A stretch of DNA of 64,000 nucleotides from Panulirus ornatus (taxonomy: Eukaryota > Arthropoda > Malacostraca > Decapoda > Palinuridae): the NCBI RefSeq assembly GCF_036320965.1, contig NC_092235.1, forward strand, positions 5,535,564 to 5,599,563, given 5' to 3'. The notes beneath the pieces are model-generated. The model searched no databases. It was not told the origin of the DNA and saw only the letters and a program-made list of their open reading frames with translations. Made by a program: the position numbers and the translations under genes. The stretch's first letter is position 1. Each line of letters begins with the position of its first letter. This document shows positions 24,441 through 44,867 of this stretch, one piece after another.

Positions 24441-25280
24441 CACCTAAAATCCCCAACCAACACCAAAAAAAAAAAGTCAAACATTTGTGAACTTCGCAAC
24501 CCGTGCGTGCAGAAGTCTTTTTAAACTGGCTCTCCTTTTTTTCAAGAACCTCATTAGTTCCTTGTTACTTATGTAAACATTCTGTTTCACATTATATCAT
24601 AAGAAAACAAAAGTAAACCAAGAAAGGGATCCAAATATATCTTTCTCTTAAAGCCTCCGAGACTATTTTCATCGTATTATCAAATCTCTTGCAGATATGA
24701 TGCCACAGTGCTTAGTATTACATAACAACAGATACAATGGCAGAACAAAGAGGATAAAAGACAAGTGAAAATTATCATAAATGTGAGAGATTCGCTTGGT
24801 GCGGGGAACGTACGTACCCCGGTCCAATATATGGTGGTAATGGTCACGCCCGTTCATGCTTCACATCAAAGACATTGGTCACCTTTAAAGTGTGGGAGCC
24901 AACCGAAAACACCCTCCCTTTTCTAATGCCCGCAGGAGCAGACCTATGGGAAAATATGCATTGGTATCAAGAGTGAATGAAAAAGACAAGAACTACTTCT
25001 CAGAACTGACGACCTATGAATCTATGACATTTGCTGCTATTGTGGGTTGCTTGCCAAATACACAAAAAATTTCTTGTGTTTAAAGTGGGTTGAGAGCCTC
25101 TAGTGATACACACATTTTATTGTACTACTGAAGTATGGGTGGGTACGTCTGTAGTCTTCATGCTTATCAAATTTAGGTAAATATCTTCTTTTGTCCCCGT
25201 AAAACTGTAGGCTCCCAAACCCCTACACTTCCCATGTTAGTGAAACGTACACTGGAAAGCCCGCAGAACATTTAATTTCC
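24441..25280. other. No gene seen
   Basis: Short frames only, no recognised repeat. Confidence 0.5.
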
Positions 25281-25555
25281 GCGAAAGGCAGGCAGGCAAC
25301 TTATAAGCTGGCAGACAAGTACCACAGCAGGCAAGCAGGCAAGCAGGGAAAAAGGAAGGTAAAACAAAAGGGCAGGCAGCAGGCAGCACGCAGAAAAAAA
25401 GGAGAAGGCAAGCAATCAGGTAGGCAAACGCAGGCAAACAGGCAATGAAAAAACAGGGGGGCAGGCAATCAAGCAAAAAGCCAAGTAAACATGAAAAAAT
25501 TGACAAAAACCAGGCAACAAACAGCAAGGAAATAAAAAACAAGCAAGCAGACAAT
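25281..25555. repeat. Degenerate GGCA tetranucleotide repeat
   Basis: GGCAGGCA, AGCAGGCA and AACAGGCA words dominate for about 270 bases. The Cys/Leu-rich minus-strand frame across it is a by-product. Confidence 0.85.
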
Positions 25556-25755
25556 GGCGTCTTTGCAACATCTCTTTTTTGTATATCACTTGACTGTTCT
25601 ACGTCTCTATCTCGTTTTGTATCTCTTTTGGCGACGTGATCATTGCACGAAAAGGCACTGGGATTTTTATTTATATATGTATATTCGAAAGATCACAATT
25701 TTGCGCATATCAAGTAGATTCCAAGAAATTTTACGGAAAAATGGACTCTTTGAAT

Positions 25756-25945
25756 TATATGTAAAATAATTTTATATATATATAATATATAATAATATTA
25801 ATATATATATATTTTATATAATATATATATATATAAAAATTATATAATATATAAATATTATATATATATTTTATTTATATATATATATATTATTATATAT
25901 ATTATATAATATATATATAAAATATATATAATCTATATATATATA
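25756..25945. repeat. AT-rich low-complexity tract next to gap
   Basis: Irregular TATA words run up to the second assembly gap. Confidence 0.9.
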
Positions 25946-26045
25946 NNNNNNNNNNNNNNNNNNNNNNNNNNNNNNNNNNNNNNNNNNNNNNNNNNNNNNN
26001 NNNNNNNNNNNNNNNNNNNNNNNNNNNNNNNNNNNNNNNNNNNNN
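25946..26045. other. Assembly gap (100 N)
   Basis: Exactly 100 N, a placeholder of unknown length inside an AT-rich tract. Confidence 0.99.
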
Positions 26046-26394
26046 AACTTTAAATACTGCAGACTTGCCAGCCATGTCACAGCCGGTTGGAAGGTATGTA
26101 AACCACAGACACACTTAGAGAGGGCGTTAGTGTGAAGATAGATTTATAAACCCGCCATATTTCGCGAGTAATATGCAGCAATATGATCCTTCCCCCTGCA
26201 ACACTAGTACAGCCAGCCATGGTCATCACTACAGGAGACACACTTCAACGCATCTTCACTACACCTTGAACCATACGTCACCTTCAGCCCTCAACAAATG
26301 CAGAGCGGAACTACAACCCTGTTGTAGGGTTTGACCTGAGGCCAACCTCCCTACATTCTCATCTTCACTACAACCGAAAGACAAACAGACAGAC

Positions 26395-28660
<2,266 letters not shown>

Positions 28661-28990
28661 AAAGTTGTCACCAACAACAAAACTATTAAAGAAATGTGGA
28701 ACAACAATAAGGGGATTAAAAAACAGCTGCACGTTAATTCATCTGAAATGTACAACACCTCTAAAAAGTGGATAGGAAATGCTTCAAGCAGGACGCACCA
28801 GATCGTGTGCTCCAGCACGGCCAGCACCGACTACGCTGGTGGCTTAGGAAGGGACTTCGAGGACCATTCTGCCCGTTGCTCTTCGGGGACTTCGAACTCA
28901 TGTCCTGACTTTATTTGTACTACTTCGTTAATGGAAACAGATGTGGGAGAGTTCGAGAAGGCTCAGGAGATAAGGATCTCGCGGGTGTAG
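28661..28990 (+). CDS. Possible terminal exon, unrecognised
   Basis: A frame of about 110 codons runs from the RTE boundary to TAG 28990. It has mixed composition that looks like ordinary protein (for example NASSRTHQIVCSSTASTDYA) and no repeat structure until its end. An AATAAA at about 29344 could serve as a polyadenylation signal. Against it, the last bases and what follows (GTGTAGAACTTCCTCCCCGT, then GTGATTAC) resemble a short repeat also present at about 53155 and 53860. No family is recognised and no splice site is certain. Confidence 0.25.
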   Translation, partial: KVVTNNKTIKEMWNNNKGIKKQLHVNSSEMYNTSKKWIGNASSRTHQIVCSSTASTDYAGGLGRDFEDHSARCSSGTSNSCPDFICTTSLMETDVGEFEKAQEIRISRV

Positions 28991-29419
28991 AACTTCCTCC
29001 CCGTACCGTGCGAGGATGTGATTACGAGGAGACGTCTGAAGACAAGACCGATTTCGACGATGAAGGCCTGCACTGTGGCTGAGAGATTGACTTGAGGAGG
29101 CAGAAGTGATATTGTGACAGTGATTGTGTCAGCGTCGCGTCGCCTCGCCGCAGTGTATCGAGACAGACTTCCCCAGAACTTTTAAAGGGGAAGTAAATGT
29201 TTATAGTTGTGTTACTGGAGTGATAGTTTTCATGCATGGTGTTTTTGACAAGAAAATAGTGAAGTTGGAGAAAAATGTAGCTTAGACATTGAAGCTTATT
29301 GATACAGTGGTGAAATTGATGAGAACTGCTATTGACGTTTGTGTGAATAAATTGTACATTTCCTTTTCCATAGCCAGAGGTTGAACCATTATGTGACATT
29401 CATTTTTTCATTCATTTTA
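28991..29419. other. Unassigned stretch
   Basis: If the preceding frame is a real exon this would be its 3' untranslated region. Otherwise nothing is seen. Confidence 0.3.
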
Positions 29420-29607
29420 AGCTAAAAGTTTGTTTTCTAAATTGTTTCTTACATTTTTCATATGTATATATATGTATGTGTGTGTGTGTGTGTGTATGTG
29501 CGTATGTGTGTGTATGTGTGTGTGTGTGTGTGTATGTATATATATATGTATATTATCCCTGGGGATAGGGGTGAAAGAATACTTCCCACGTATTCCTCGC
29601 GTGTCGT

Positions 29608-29650
<43 letters not shown>
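29420..29650 (+). mobile_element. RTE 5' leader fragment with (GT)n and (TA)n
   Basis: AGCTAAAAGTTT and TTTCTAAATTGTTTCTTACA match the start of the leader at 44665. A (GT)n tract, ATTATCCCTGGGGATAGGGG and a (TA)n run at about 29610-29647 follow. Only the first part of the element is present. Confidence 0.8.
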
Positions 29651-30084
29651 ATGGAAGGACAATGTGGGTGTTACCGGACTAACCCTTCGGTGCAGCTGTA
29701 TGCCATCATCAGTCGACGAGAGTAAGAGTACAGCCTCGTCGAAGAAGCCCTCACTCCATCACCTACCCTGCTTCTGATTGTGGCGCAACTTCAATTGCTC
29801 ACGAGAGTCAGTGGGTTATGAATGTGTAAAAGTTAAATGCATGAAAAACACAATTCTTCCTCCCTCACAATAAAGCTTACTGGAAAGGTAGGAAGACATT
29901 TTATGCTTCTGGTAACAAATATGTGACAAATAAGGATAAATCGAAAGGTTTAGTGTTGTCCTATTCTCCCAACTTAGCTCATCTAAGACATGTTCTTAAC
30001 AAACAGTTCTTGTAATGTTGCTTTCCAGTACAAATACACCTCAGTAAGGGCGTCCTGCTGTCAATGGATTGAACTAGGGTATGT
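29651..30084. other. No gene seen
   Basis: No recognisable frame or repeat. Confidence 0.5.
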
Positions 30085-30490
30085 GAAATGCCTGCAGTAG
30101 ACCATGGAAAGGTCTGTGGGGCATGGATGTGGATAGGGAGCTGTGGTTTCGCTGCATTACACATGACAGCTAAGAGACTGAGTGCGAACGAATGTGGTGG
30201 CCTTTTTTGTCAGTTTTCCGGGCGCTACCTCGCCATTACTATTATCATAAATATCATCACTGATATCATAATCATTATCTATTATCATTATTATCAATTA
30301 TTATTATATTTATTACCATCATTCCTGATATTATTGATATTGTTATTATTAATATTACTATTATCATCATCATTTACCATATATACATACATATTAATAT
30401 GTTATTGATGTCATTATTCTTTACATTATCATTATTGATATTATTATCATTAATATCAATATCATAATTATCATTATTACTATCATGACC
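30085..30490 (+). mobile_element. RTE 3' fragment (long-tail type) and (ATT)n
   Basis: Words of the long-type 3' untranslated region (CATGGAAAGGTCTGTGGGGC, GAGTGCGAACGAATGTGG, GGCGCTACCTCGCC) occupy 30095-30232. They are followed by interrupted (ATT)n to about 30487. Confidence 0.75.
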
Positions 30491-30574
30491 TCTTGTCGGG
30501 CCACCATCCCCCACTGGGGCCCCGACACTACACCCTGACCATGTCATCCTCCCTCGGCACTGAGAATGACATTT

Positions 30575-30715
30575 TACCATGGATGACTGACTGTCCATGG
30601 TGGATATAGCCATGGATGACTGTCCATGGTGGGATATAGCCATGGATGACTTTTCATGGTGGGATATAGCCATGGATGACTGTATATGGTGGGATATAGC
30701 CATGGATGATTTGGA
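30575..30715. repeat. 30-bp tandem repeat, about 5 units
   Basis: The unit is GGGATATAGCCATGGATGAC followed by TGTCCATGGT. It contains overlapping CCATGG/ATCCATGG palindromes. Confidence 0.85.
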
Positions 30716-30885
30716 TAACAGAATGAAATAGTTATTTACAATTTACCTTGATATCATGTTAAATAAAAATGTATAATAATAACACGGCACAGTCCCACAC
30801 ATTCCCGGAGACAGTTGGGTCACCAGACTCCACAGCCTTCATTGGGCTATCAGTTAAGACGCCAGAACCCCTCGCTATCTTCCGC

Positions 30886-31760
30886 TCAGTCATCACCAGA
30901 CAATACAGCTTCAGACTTCGCCTTGTGGGCCATATCATCAGTCACAACTTGAGACTTAACCTCTTCGGCCACATCATCAGTCAATTTCAGACTTCTTTTC
31001 TTCGGCTACACCATCAGTCACAATTTCAGACTTCACCTCTTCGGCTACATCATCAGTCACAACTTCAGACTTCACCTCTTCGGCTACACCATCAGTCACA
31101 ACTTCAGATTTCACCCTTTCGGCTACATCATCAGTCACAACTTCAGACTTCACCTCTTCGGCAACATCATTAGACACAGCCTTAGGCCCCCGGGGTCCTC
31201 CTGGACGTTCTCTCATAAGACTGGATGGAGCGCCTCTGAGAGTTGCTGTACATTCTGGAGGAAAGCCTGGTGTTTTCTCTAATGAGCCACAGCACCTCTT
31301 TCTTGGCCGGCTGCACATCTTCCCTTCGTCCGACAATATCGATTGTCTTGTGCTCCTCCGCCATCCCGGGCACGTAAATGTCAACACAATACTTATTTCT
31401 AATGACCTGCACGGTTTGCCCTGATCTACTAATAACTACACCATGAAGACTGGGGTCAACATTCACCATTCGTAAGACGTTCCCACACGGCCAAATTCTG
31501 GAAGGACGAACCCTGGACGAAGTATTGTTCACTTCCGCGAGGAGGTCGATACCACTAGGCCGAGACAGGTCCACCAGACGCTGCAGTTTTAGGCAAGCCT
31601 GAGTGACCCCTTGACGACCTCCTTGTAGGATGATATAGTTCCTTCTCGAGGAGAACTTAATCTTAATAACAAATTCGTCCTCAATAGATGGGGTTTCCTT
31701 GTGGACTAACTCTCTCTCTTCAGCTGGCATCTCCAGAAACTCCAACCATTTGGTGACGCC
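30886..31760 (-). pseudogene. KH-domain (vigilin-like) gene relic with Glu/Val repeat tail
   Basis: The minus strand encodes two KH-type RNA-binding domains. The first is only its C-terminal half (EDEFVIKIKFSSRRNYIILQ, then GVTQACLKLQRLV, about residues 22-58). The second is complete (about residues 92-154), with SLHGVVISRSGQTVQVIR, VDIYVPG and TIDIVGRREDV. Its GxxG loop reads SRSG, so the first Gly is Ser. After a basic segment the frame stops at 31182, but a one-base shift inside a run of five G continues into a tail of 13-residue repeats (VAEEVKSEVVTDD-type, about seven units). A two-base deletion near 30978 shifts that tail again before its stop at 30886-30888. There are no introns. The 5' side is cut by LINE sequence at 31760. 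It is either a degenerate copy or a real gene spoiled by base-calling errors. Confidence 0.65.
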
Positions 31761-31764
31761 AGCA

Positions 31765-32185
31765 TTTGGTGACTAGATGGAATGAAGAAAGAAATGAAAG
31801 GGTGTATGAGAGATGTAGTATGTCAAGGGATGTAGATGGAATGAATTTTGGAGTGGTAGAATAGGTGAAACGTAATATTTTGAAGTGGTTTGGGCATGCG
31901 GAAAGAATGCAAGACTGTACGTTTACATGAAGTGTATGATAGTACATTTAAAAGGATTGGTGTAAGTGGAAGACCATTTGTGACGTAGGCAAATAGCGTG
32001 GAGGAATACTGGAGAGAGAGAAACCGGGGAAGAATGTGTGGAATGGTATATGCGAAGGAGGCATGTAAGGACAGGGATAACTGGAGTCTCTTGCTCTGGC
32101 CAACCCTTGATGGGAGTTTTCAGAGGGAATGGACGTCAGAGACATCGATAGATAGATAGATAGATAGATAGAGATAGATAGGTTA
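31765..32185 (+). pseudogene. C-terminal fragment of a second LINE, with (GATA)n
   Basis: Reading forward, ILKWFGHAERMQ corresponds to the KWFGHMERM segment near the C terminus of RTE-type proteins, but the remainder differs from the main family. GVSGRP follows, then CVEWYMRRRHVRTGITGVSC. Stops interrupt it. It ends in GATA repeats at 32148-32180. It probably belongs to the same LINE group as the RT fragment at 32830-33170. Confidence 0.6.
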
Positions 32186-32829
32186 TCAGTCATATTATGA
32201 TTTGATTGCTATGCAATGAAGTCAGTCATGATCATAATTGTTATATCACATGACACTTTAATTAATTCCGCAAATTAAGATACCTTGAAACCACTGACAA
32301 GGAAAGTTTATGAAAGACCTGACGCATATGCTTCAAATTATTTATCTGATGACAAAATTTATAGGTAAGATAAAAGTTTGAAATTAGGAATCATTTCACG
32401 ACGGTGACCTCAGATTTTCCTCATCTGTAAGATATTCAGACGTCCTTTATGAGTTAAAAAGCTCATATTTTGCCTTATTGTATTCTGAGCAACTCAAACG
32501 TCTCTACAACGAAATACTCAATTCTCAAAATAGATTCGAACAACAATCCTAAAGTGTCAGAGTTTATATCAAATTTAAATAAACTGCTCGAAACAACTGC
32601 ATGTTTCCAGTGTACTGTGGTATTCCAACCTAACATTTTTGCATCATATATGTGGAAATACTTCCCAGTTTCATAAAAATTTTGAAAAAGTTTTCACTCT
32701 GAAAATAAATATATGCTACATTAACGTTTTGGAGCAATACATTGATTAAGGTTCACAATTTTTATTTTGATAAGTAAAAGTATAATGGCAAGAGCGTGAC
32801 ATAACATCAAATTTTGACAAACTGTGGAA
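32186..32829. other. No gene seen
   Basis: AT-rich, short frames, no recognised repeat. Confidence 0.5.
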
Positions 32830-33170
32830 CCCCACCTGTGTCCCATTAATAAAGTCATTCCCCCCATATCCAAAGAACAATTTAGTACATTTTCCTCTTT
32901 CTCTCTATATGGTTTTACAAAATCTATACTTTCACTCCACTTCCTTTCAAACACAATTACTTTACTTTTACTTGCACTTATCTCCAATCTCCTTCGCTTA
33001 CACACATCAGCACACTTACAATCTTATGCAACTCCTCTTCACTCTCCGCAAACAACACTGTATCATCCGCAAACAGGCTTGCAATTAGCCAACACATCTC
33101 ACCGCTAAACTCCATCTCAGCCCAAAAAATCCCTAGTTTTGCTTTCATCTCTCTTATCACTCCATCGATA
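32830..33170 (-). pseudogene. Reverse transcriptase fragment, second LINE family
   Basis: Minus strand: LIASLFADDTVLFAESEEEL is RT motif C with an intact catalytic FADD, followed in another frame by RRRLEISASKSKVIVFER. The sequence differs from the abundant RTE ([18 protein letters not shown]), so it is a separate lineage. Only about 110 codons remain, with at least one frameshift. Confidence 0.75.
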
Positions 33171-33199
33171 TAATTGTATATTTATTTTACATCGATTTT

Positions 33200-37236
<4,037 letters not shown>

Positions 37237-37241
37237 TTTTT

Positions 37242-39158
<1,917 letters not shown>

Positions 39159-41996
39159 CCATTCTGTACTCAGTCTCTCCTGGTACTTCCTCACATAAGT
39201 CTCCTTCCCAAGCTCACTTACTCTCACTACTCTCTTCACCCCAACATTCACTCTTCTTTTCTGAAAACCCATACAAATCTTCACTTTAGCCTACACGAGA
39301 TAATGATCAGACATCCCTCCAACTGCACCTCTCAGGACATTAACATCCAAAAGTCTCTCTTTCGCGCGCCTGTCAATTAACACGGAATCCAATAACGCTC
39401 TCTGGCCATCTCTCCTACTTACATACGTATACTTATACATATCTCGCTTTTTAAACCAGGTATTCCCAATCACCAGTCCTTTTTCAACATATAAATCTAC
39501 AAGCTCTTCACCATTTCCATTTACAACACTGAACACCCCATGTATACCAATTATTCCCTCAACTGCCACATTACTCACCTTTGCATTCAAATCACCCATC
39601 ACTATAACCCGGTCTCGTGCATCAAAACCACTAACACACTCATTCAGCTGCTCCCAAAACACTTGCCTCTCATGATCTTTCTTCTCATGCCCAGGTGCAT
39701 ATGCACCAATAATCACCCATCTCTCTCCATGAAGGTGAGAACAATGGAAGTAAGGGGAGTGGTGGAGGAATGGGATGTATTTAGGGAATCAGTGATGGAT
39801 TGCGCAAAAGATGCTTGTGGCATGAGAAGAGTGGGAGGTGGGTTGATTAGAAAGGGTAGTGAGTGATGGGATGAAGAAGTAAGATTATTAGTGAAAGAGA
39901 AGAGAGAGGCATTTGGACGATTTTTGCAGGGAAAAAATGCAATTAAGTGGGAGATGTATAAAAGAAAGAGACAGGAGGTCAAGAGAAAGGTCCAAGAGGT
40001 GAAAAAGAGGGCAAATGAGAGTTGGGGTGAGAGAGTATCATTAAATTTTAGGGAGAATAAAATGATGTTCTGGAAGGAGGTAAATAAAGTGCGTAAGACA
40101 AGGGAGCAAATGGGAACTTCAGTGAAGGGGGCAAATGGGGAGGTGATAACAAGTAGTGGTGATGTGAGAAGTAGATGGAGTGAGTATTTTGAAGGTTTGT
40201 TGAATGTGTTTGATGATAGAGTGGCAGATATAGGGTGTTTTGGTCGAGGTGGTGTGCAAAGTGAGAGGGTTAGTGAAAATGATTTGGTAAACAGAGAAGA
40301 GGTAGTAAAAGCTTTGCGGAAGATGAAAGCCGGCAAGACAGCAGGTTTGGATAGTATTGCAGTGGAATTGATTAAAAAAGGGGGTGACTGTATTATTGAC
40401 TGGTTGGTAAGGTTATTTAATGTATGTATGACTCATGGTGAGGTGCCTGAGGATTGCCGGAATGCGTGCATAGTGCCATTGTACAAAGGCAAAGGGGATA
40501 AGAGTGAGTGCTCAAATTACAGAGGTATAAGTTTGTTGAGTATTCCTGGTAAATTATATGGGAGGGTATTGATTGAGAGGGTGAAGGCATGTACAGAGCA
40601 TCAGATTGGGGAAGATCAGTGTGGTTTCAGAAGTGGTAGAGGATGTGTGGGTCAGGTGTTTGCTTTGAAGAATGTATGTGAGAAATACTTAGAAAAGCAA
40701 ATGGATTTGTATGTAGCATTTATGGATCTGGAGAAGGCACATGATAGAGTTGATAGATATGCTCTGTGGAAGGTATTAAGAATATTTGGTGTGGGAGGCA
40801 AGTTGTTAGAAGCAGTGAAAAGTTTTTATCGAGGATGTAAGGCATGTGTACGTGTAGGAAGAGAGGAAAGTGATTGGTTCTCAGTGAATGTAGGTTTGCG
40901 GCAGGGGTGTGTGATGTCTCCATGGTTGTTTAATTTGTTTATGGATGGGGTTGTTAGGGAGGTGAATGCAAGAGTTTTGGAAAGAGGGGCAAGTATGAGG
41001 TCTGTTATGGATGAGAGAGCTTGGGAAGTGAGTCAGTTGTTGTTCGCTGATGATACAGCGCTGGTGGCTGATTCATGTGAGAAACTGCAGAAGCTGGTGA
41101 ATGAGTTTGGTAAAGTGTGTGAAAGAAGAAAGTTAAGAGTAAATGTGAATAAGAGCAAGGTTATTAGGTACAGTAGGGTTGAGGGTCAAGTCAATTGGGA
41201 GGTAAGTTTGTGGAGAAAAACTGGAGGAAGTAAAGTGTTTTAGATATCTGGGAGTGGATCTGGCAGCAGATGGAACCATGGAAGCGGAAGTGGCTCATAG
41301 GGTGGGGGAGGGGGCGAAAATTCTGGGAGCCTTGAAGAATGTGTGGAAGTCGAGAACATTATCTCGGAAAGCAAAAATGCGTATGTTTGAAGGAATAGTG
41401 GTTCCAACAATGTTGTATGGTTGCGAGGCGTGGGCTATGGATAGAGTTGTGCGCAGGAGGATGGATGTGCTGGAAATGAGATGTTTGAGGACAATGTGTG
41501 GTGTTAGGTGGTTTGATCGAGTAAGTAACGTAAGGGTGAGAGAGATGTGTGGAAATAAAAAGAGCGTGGCTGAGAGAGCAGAAGAGGGTGTTTTGAAATG
41601 GTTTGGGCACATGGAGAGAATGAGTGAGGAAAGATTGACCAAGAGGATATATGTGTCGGAGGTGGAGGGAACAAGGAGAAGAGGGAGACCAAATTGGAGG
41701 TGGAAAGATGGAGTGAAAAAGATTTTGTGTGATCGGGGCCTGAACATGCAGGAGGGTGAAAGGAGGGCAAGGAATAGAGTGAATTGGATCGATGTGGTAT
41801 ACCGGGGTTGACGTGCTGTCAGTGGATTGAATCAGGGTATGTGAAGAGTCTGGGGTAAACCATGGAAAGCTGTGTAGGTATGTATATTTTGCGTGTGTGG
41901 ACGTATGTATATACATGTGTATGGGGGTGGGTTGGGCCATTTCTTTCGTCTGTTTCCTTGCGCTACCTCGCAAACGCGGGAGACAGCGACAAAGCA
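39159..41996 (+). mobile_element. RTE LINE copy F with 5' inversion
   Basis: The plus part starts at 39731 with KVRTMEVRGVVEEW and continues through the linker, RT ([34 protein letters not shown]) and C-terminal region to the stop at 41811, then the short-type 3' untranslated region. The hairpin is at 41961-41988. A two-base deletion near 41210 breaks the frame between 41243 and 41254. The adjoining block 39159-39730 is the endonuclease C-terminal half and linker (WVIIGAYAPG to QERLSTEW) on the minus strand. Copy D shows SAEW directly joined to KKVRA, so the two blocks are contiguous in the element and the first is inverted. This is the twin-priming signature. Confidence 0.9.
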
Positions 41997-42050
41997 AAAA
42001 AAAAAAAAAAAATGTGTATATATAAATATATATATATATATGTATATATA

Positions 42051-42279
42051 TCCCCTGGGGATAGGGGAGAAAGAATACTTCCCACGTATTCCCTGCGTGT
42101 CGTAGAAGGCGACTAAAAGGGGAGGGAGCGGGGGGCTGGAAATACTCCCCTCTTTTTTTTTTTTTTAATTTTCCAAAAGAAGGAACAGAGAAGGGGGACA
42201 GGTGAGGATATTCCCTCAGAGGCCCAGTCCTCTGTTCTTAACGCTACCTTGCTAACGCAGGAAATGTCGAATAGTTTGA
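42051..42279 (+). mobile_element. SINE-like element, copy 2
   Basis: Nearly the same as 36942-37173, with the same leader, body and 3' hairpin. The hairpin arms carry a few changes (GCTACCTTGCTAACGCAGG). An A-run and (TA)n follow, to about 42394. Confidence 0.8.
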
Positions 42280-42400
<121 letters not shown>

Positions 42401-42404
42401 TACT

Positions 42405-42690
42405 ATACTTTGTCGCTGTCTCCCGCGTTAGCGAGGTAGCGCAAGGAAACAGACGAAAGAATGGCCCAACCCACCCACATACACATGTATATGCATACAC
42501 GTCCACACACTCACATATACATACCTATACATCTCAACGTATACATATATATATATATACTCACACAGACATATACATATATACACATGTACATAATTCA
42601 TACTGTCTGCCCTTATTCCCGTCGCCACCCCGCCACACATGAAATGAAAACCCCCTCCCCCGCATGTGCGGGAGGTAGCGCTAGGAAAGT
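42405..42690 (-). mobile_element. RTE 3' untranslated fragment (long type)
   Basis: It starts on the minus strand with the terminal hairpin complement (TTTGTCGCTGTCTCCCGCGT) and runs through CA/TA-rich sequence to a second inverted stem near 42660-42685 (CGCATGTGCG flanked by GGTAGCGCTAGG). No coding part is attached. Confidence 0.75.
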
Positions 42691-42958
42691 TGTAGGAACA
42701 GTGAAAGTAAAGGAATACTGAAGATGGGCAATGACGGTGGCCTTATATCCGACCTTGAAAATGATCGAAGCTTGGATTATGGCTGGCCGAAGACACTGAT
42801 AACAACAACAATATTGATAATAAAAATAATGATGATAATAATAATGATAATAATAATGATAATAATGTAATCATTATCATCGTTATCATTATCATTATTA
42901 TTATTATCATCATCATTATTATTATTATTATTATTATTTTTTTTTTTTTTTTTTTTTT
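42691..42958. repeat. Short unassigned stretch and (AAT)/(ATT)n
   Basis: 42691-42800 has no recognised content. From 42800 there are AAT then ATT triplets (42840-42937) and a T-run leading into the RTE tail. Confidence 0.8.
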
Positions 42959-44664
42959 TTGTCGCTGTCTCCCGCGTTTGCGAGGTAGCGCAAGGAAACA
43001 GACGAAAGAAATGGCCCAACCCACCCCCATACACATGTATATACATACGTCCACACACGCAAATACACATACCTACACAGCTTTCCATGGTTTACCCCAG
43101 ACGCTTCACATGCCTTGATTCAATCCACTGACAGCACGTCAACCCCGGTATACCACATCGCTCCAATTCACTCTATTCCTTGCCCTCCTTTCACCCTCCT
43201 GCATGTTCAGGCCCCGATCACACAAAATCTTTTTCACTCCATCTTTCCACCTCCAATTTGGTCTCCCTCTTCTCCTCGTTCCCTCCACCTCCGACACATA
43301 TATTCTCTTGGTCAATCTTTCCTCACTCATTCTCTCCATGTGCCCGAACCATTTCAAAACACCCTCTTCTGCTCTCTCAACCACGCTCTTTTTATTTCCA
43401 CACATCTCTCTTACCCTTACGTTACTTACTCGATCAAACCACCTCACACCACACATTGTCCTCAAACATCTCATTTCCAGCACATCTATCCTCCTGCGCA
43501 CAACTCTATCCATAGCCCACGCCTCGCAACCATACAACATTGTTGGAACCACTATTCCTTCAAACATACCCATTTTTGCTTTCCGAGATAATGTTCTCGA
43601 CTTCCACACATTCCTCAAGGCTCCCAGAATTTCGCCCCTTCCCCCACCCTATGATCCACTTCCGCTTCCATGGTTCCATCCGCTGCCAGATCCACTCCCA
43701 GATATCTAAAACACTTCACTTCCTCCAGTTTTTCTCCATTCAAACTCACCTCCCAATTGACTTGACCCTCAACCCTACTGTACCTAATAACCTTGCTCTT
43801 ATTCACATTTACTCTTAACTTTCTTCTTTCACACACTTTACCAAACTCAGTCACCAGCTTCTGCAGTTTCTCACATGAATCAGCCACCAGCGCTGTATCA
43901 TCAGCGAACAACAACTGACTCACTTCCCAAGCTCTCTCATCCCCAACAGACTTCATACTTGCCCCTCTTTCCAAAACTCTTGCATTCACCTCCCTAACAA
44001 CCCCATCCATAAACAAATTAAACAACCATGGAGACATCACACACCCCTGCCGCAAACCTACATTCACTGAGAACCAATCACTTTCCTCTCTTCCTACACG
44101 TACACATGCCTTACATCCTCGATAAAAACTTTTCACTGCTTCTAACAACTTTCCTCCCACACCATATATTCTTAATACCTTCCACAGAGCATCTCTATCA
44201 ACTCTATCATATGCCTTCTCCAGATCCATAAATGCTACATACAAATCCATTTGCTTTTCTAAGTATTTCTCACATACATTCTTCAAAGCAAACACCTGAT
44301 CCACACATCCTCTACCACTTCTGAAACCACACTGCTCTTCCCCAATCTGATGCTCTGTACATGCCTTCACCCTCTCAATCAATATCCTCCCATATAATTT
44401 ACCAGGAATACTCAACAAACTTATACCTCTGTAATTTGAGCACTAACTCTTATCCCCTTTGCCTTTGTACAATGGCACTATGCACGCATTCCGCCAATCC
44501 TCAGGCACCTCACCATGAGTCATACATACATTAAATAACCTTACCAACCAGTCAACAATACAGTCACCCCCTTTTTTAATAAATTCCACTGCAATACCAT
44601 CCAAACCTGCTGCCTTGCCGGCTTTCATCTTCCGCAAAGCTTTTACTACCTCTTCTCTGTTTAC
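42959..44664 (-). mobile_element. RTE LINE copy H, 5'-truncated
   Basis: Minus strand. RT region in two frames: 44418-43615 covers SIPGKLYGR to [10 protein letters not shown] with FADD intact, and 43618-43139 covers the C-terminal region. A one-base loss near 43630 breaks them, and a TTAG stop lies at about 44440 just ahead of GISLLSIPG. Its 5' end stops at 44664 inside the linker ([19 protein letters not shown]). The next base starts the leader of copy I. Confidence 0.92.
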
Positions 44665-44783
44665 AGCTAGAAGTTTCAGTTTTCTAAATTGTTTCTTACA
44701 TTTTTCATATGTATATATGTATGTGTGTGTGTGTATATGTGCGTATGTATGTGTGTGTGTATGTGTATATATATATATATATA

Positions 44784-44867
<84 letters not shown>

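Noticed and set aside
25237..25554. Cys/Leu-rich frame resembling a membrane protein
   Set aside because: It arises from the GGCA tetranucleotide repeat.
41359..41997. Ser/Pro/His-rich frame of 212 codons opposite RTE copy F (and similar ones opposite C, E, H, J, K and M)
   Set aside because: They are antisense shadows of the conserved RTE C-terminal coding region and recur wherever it does.
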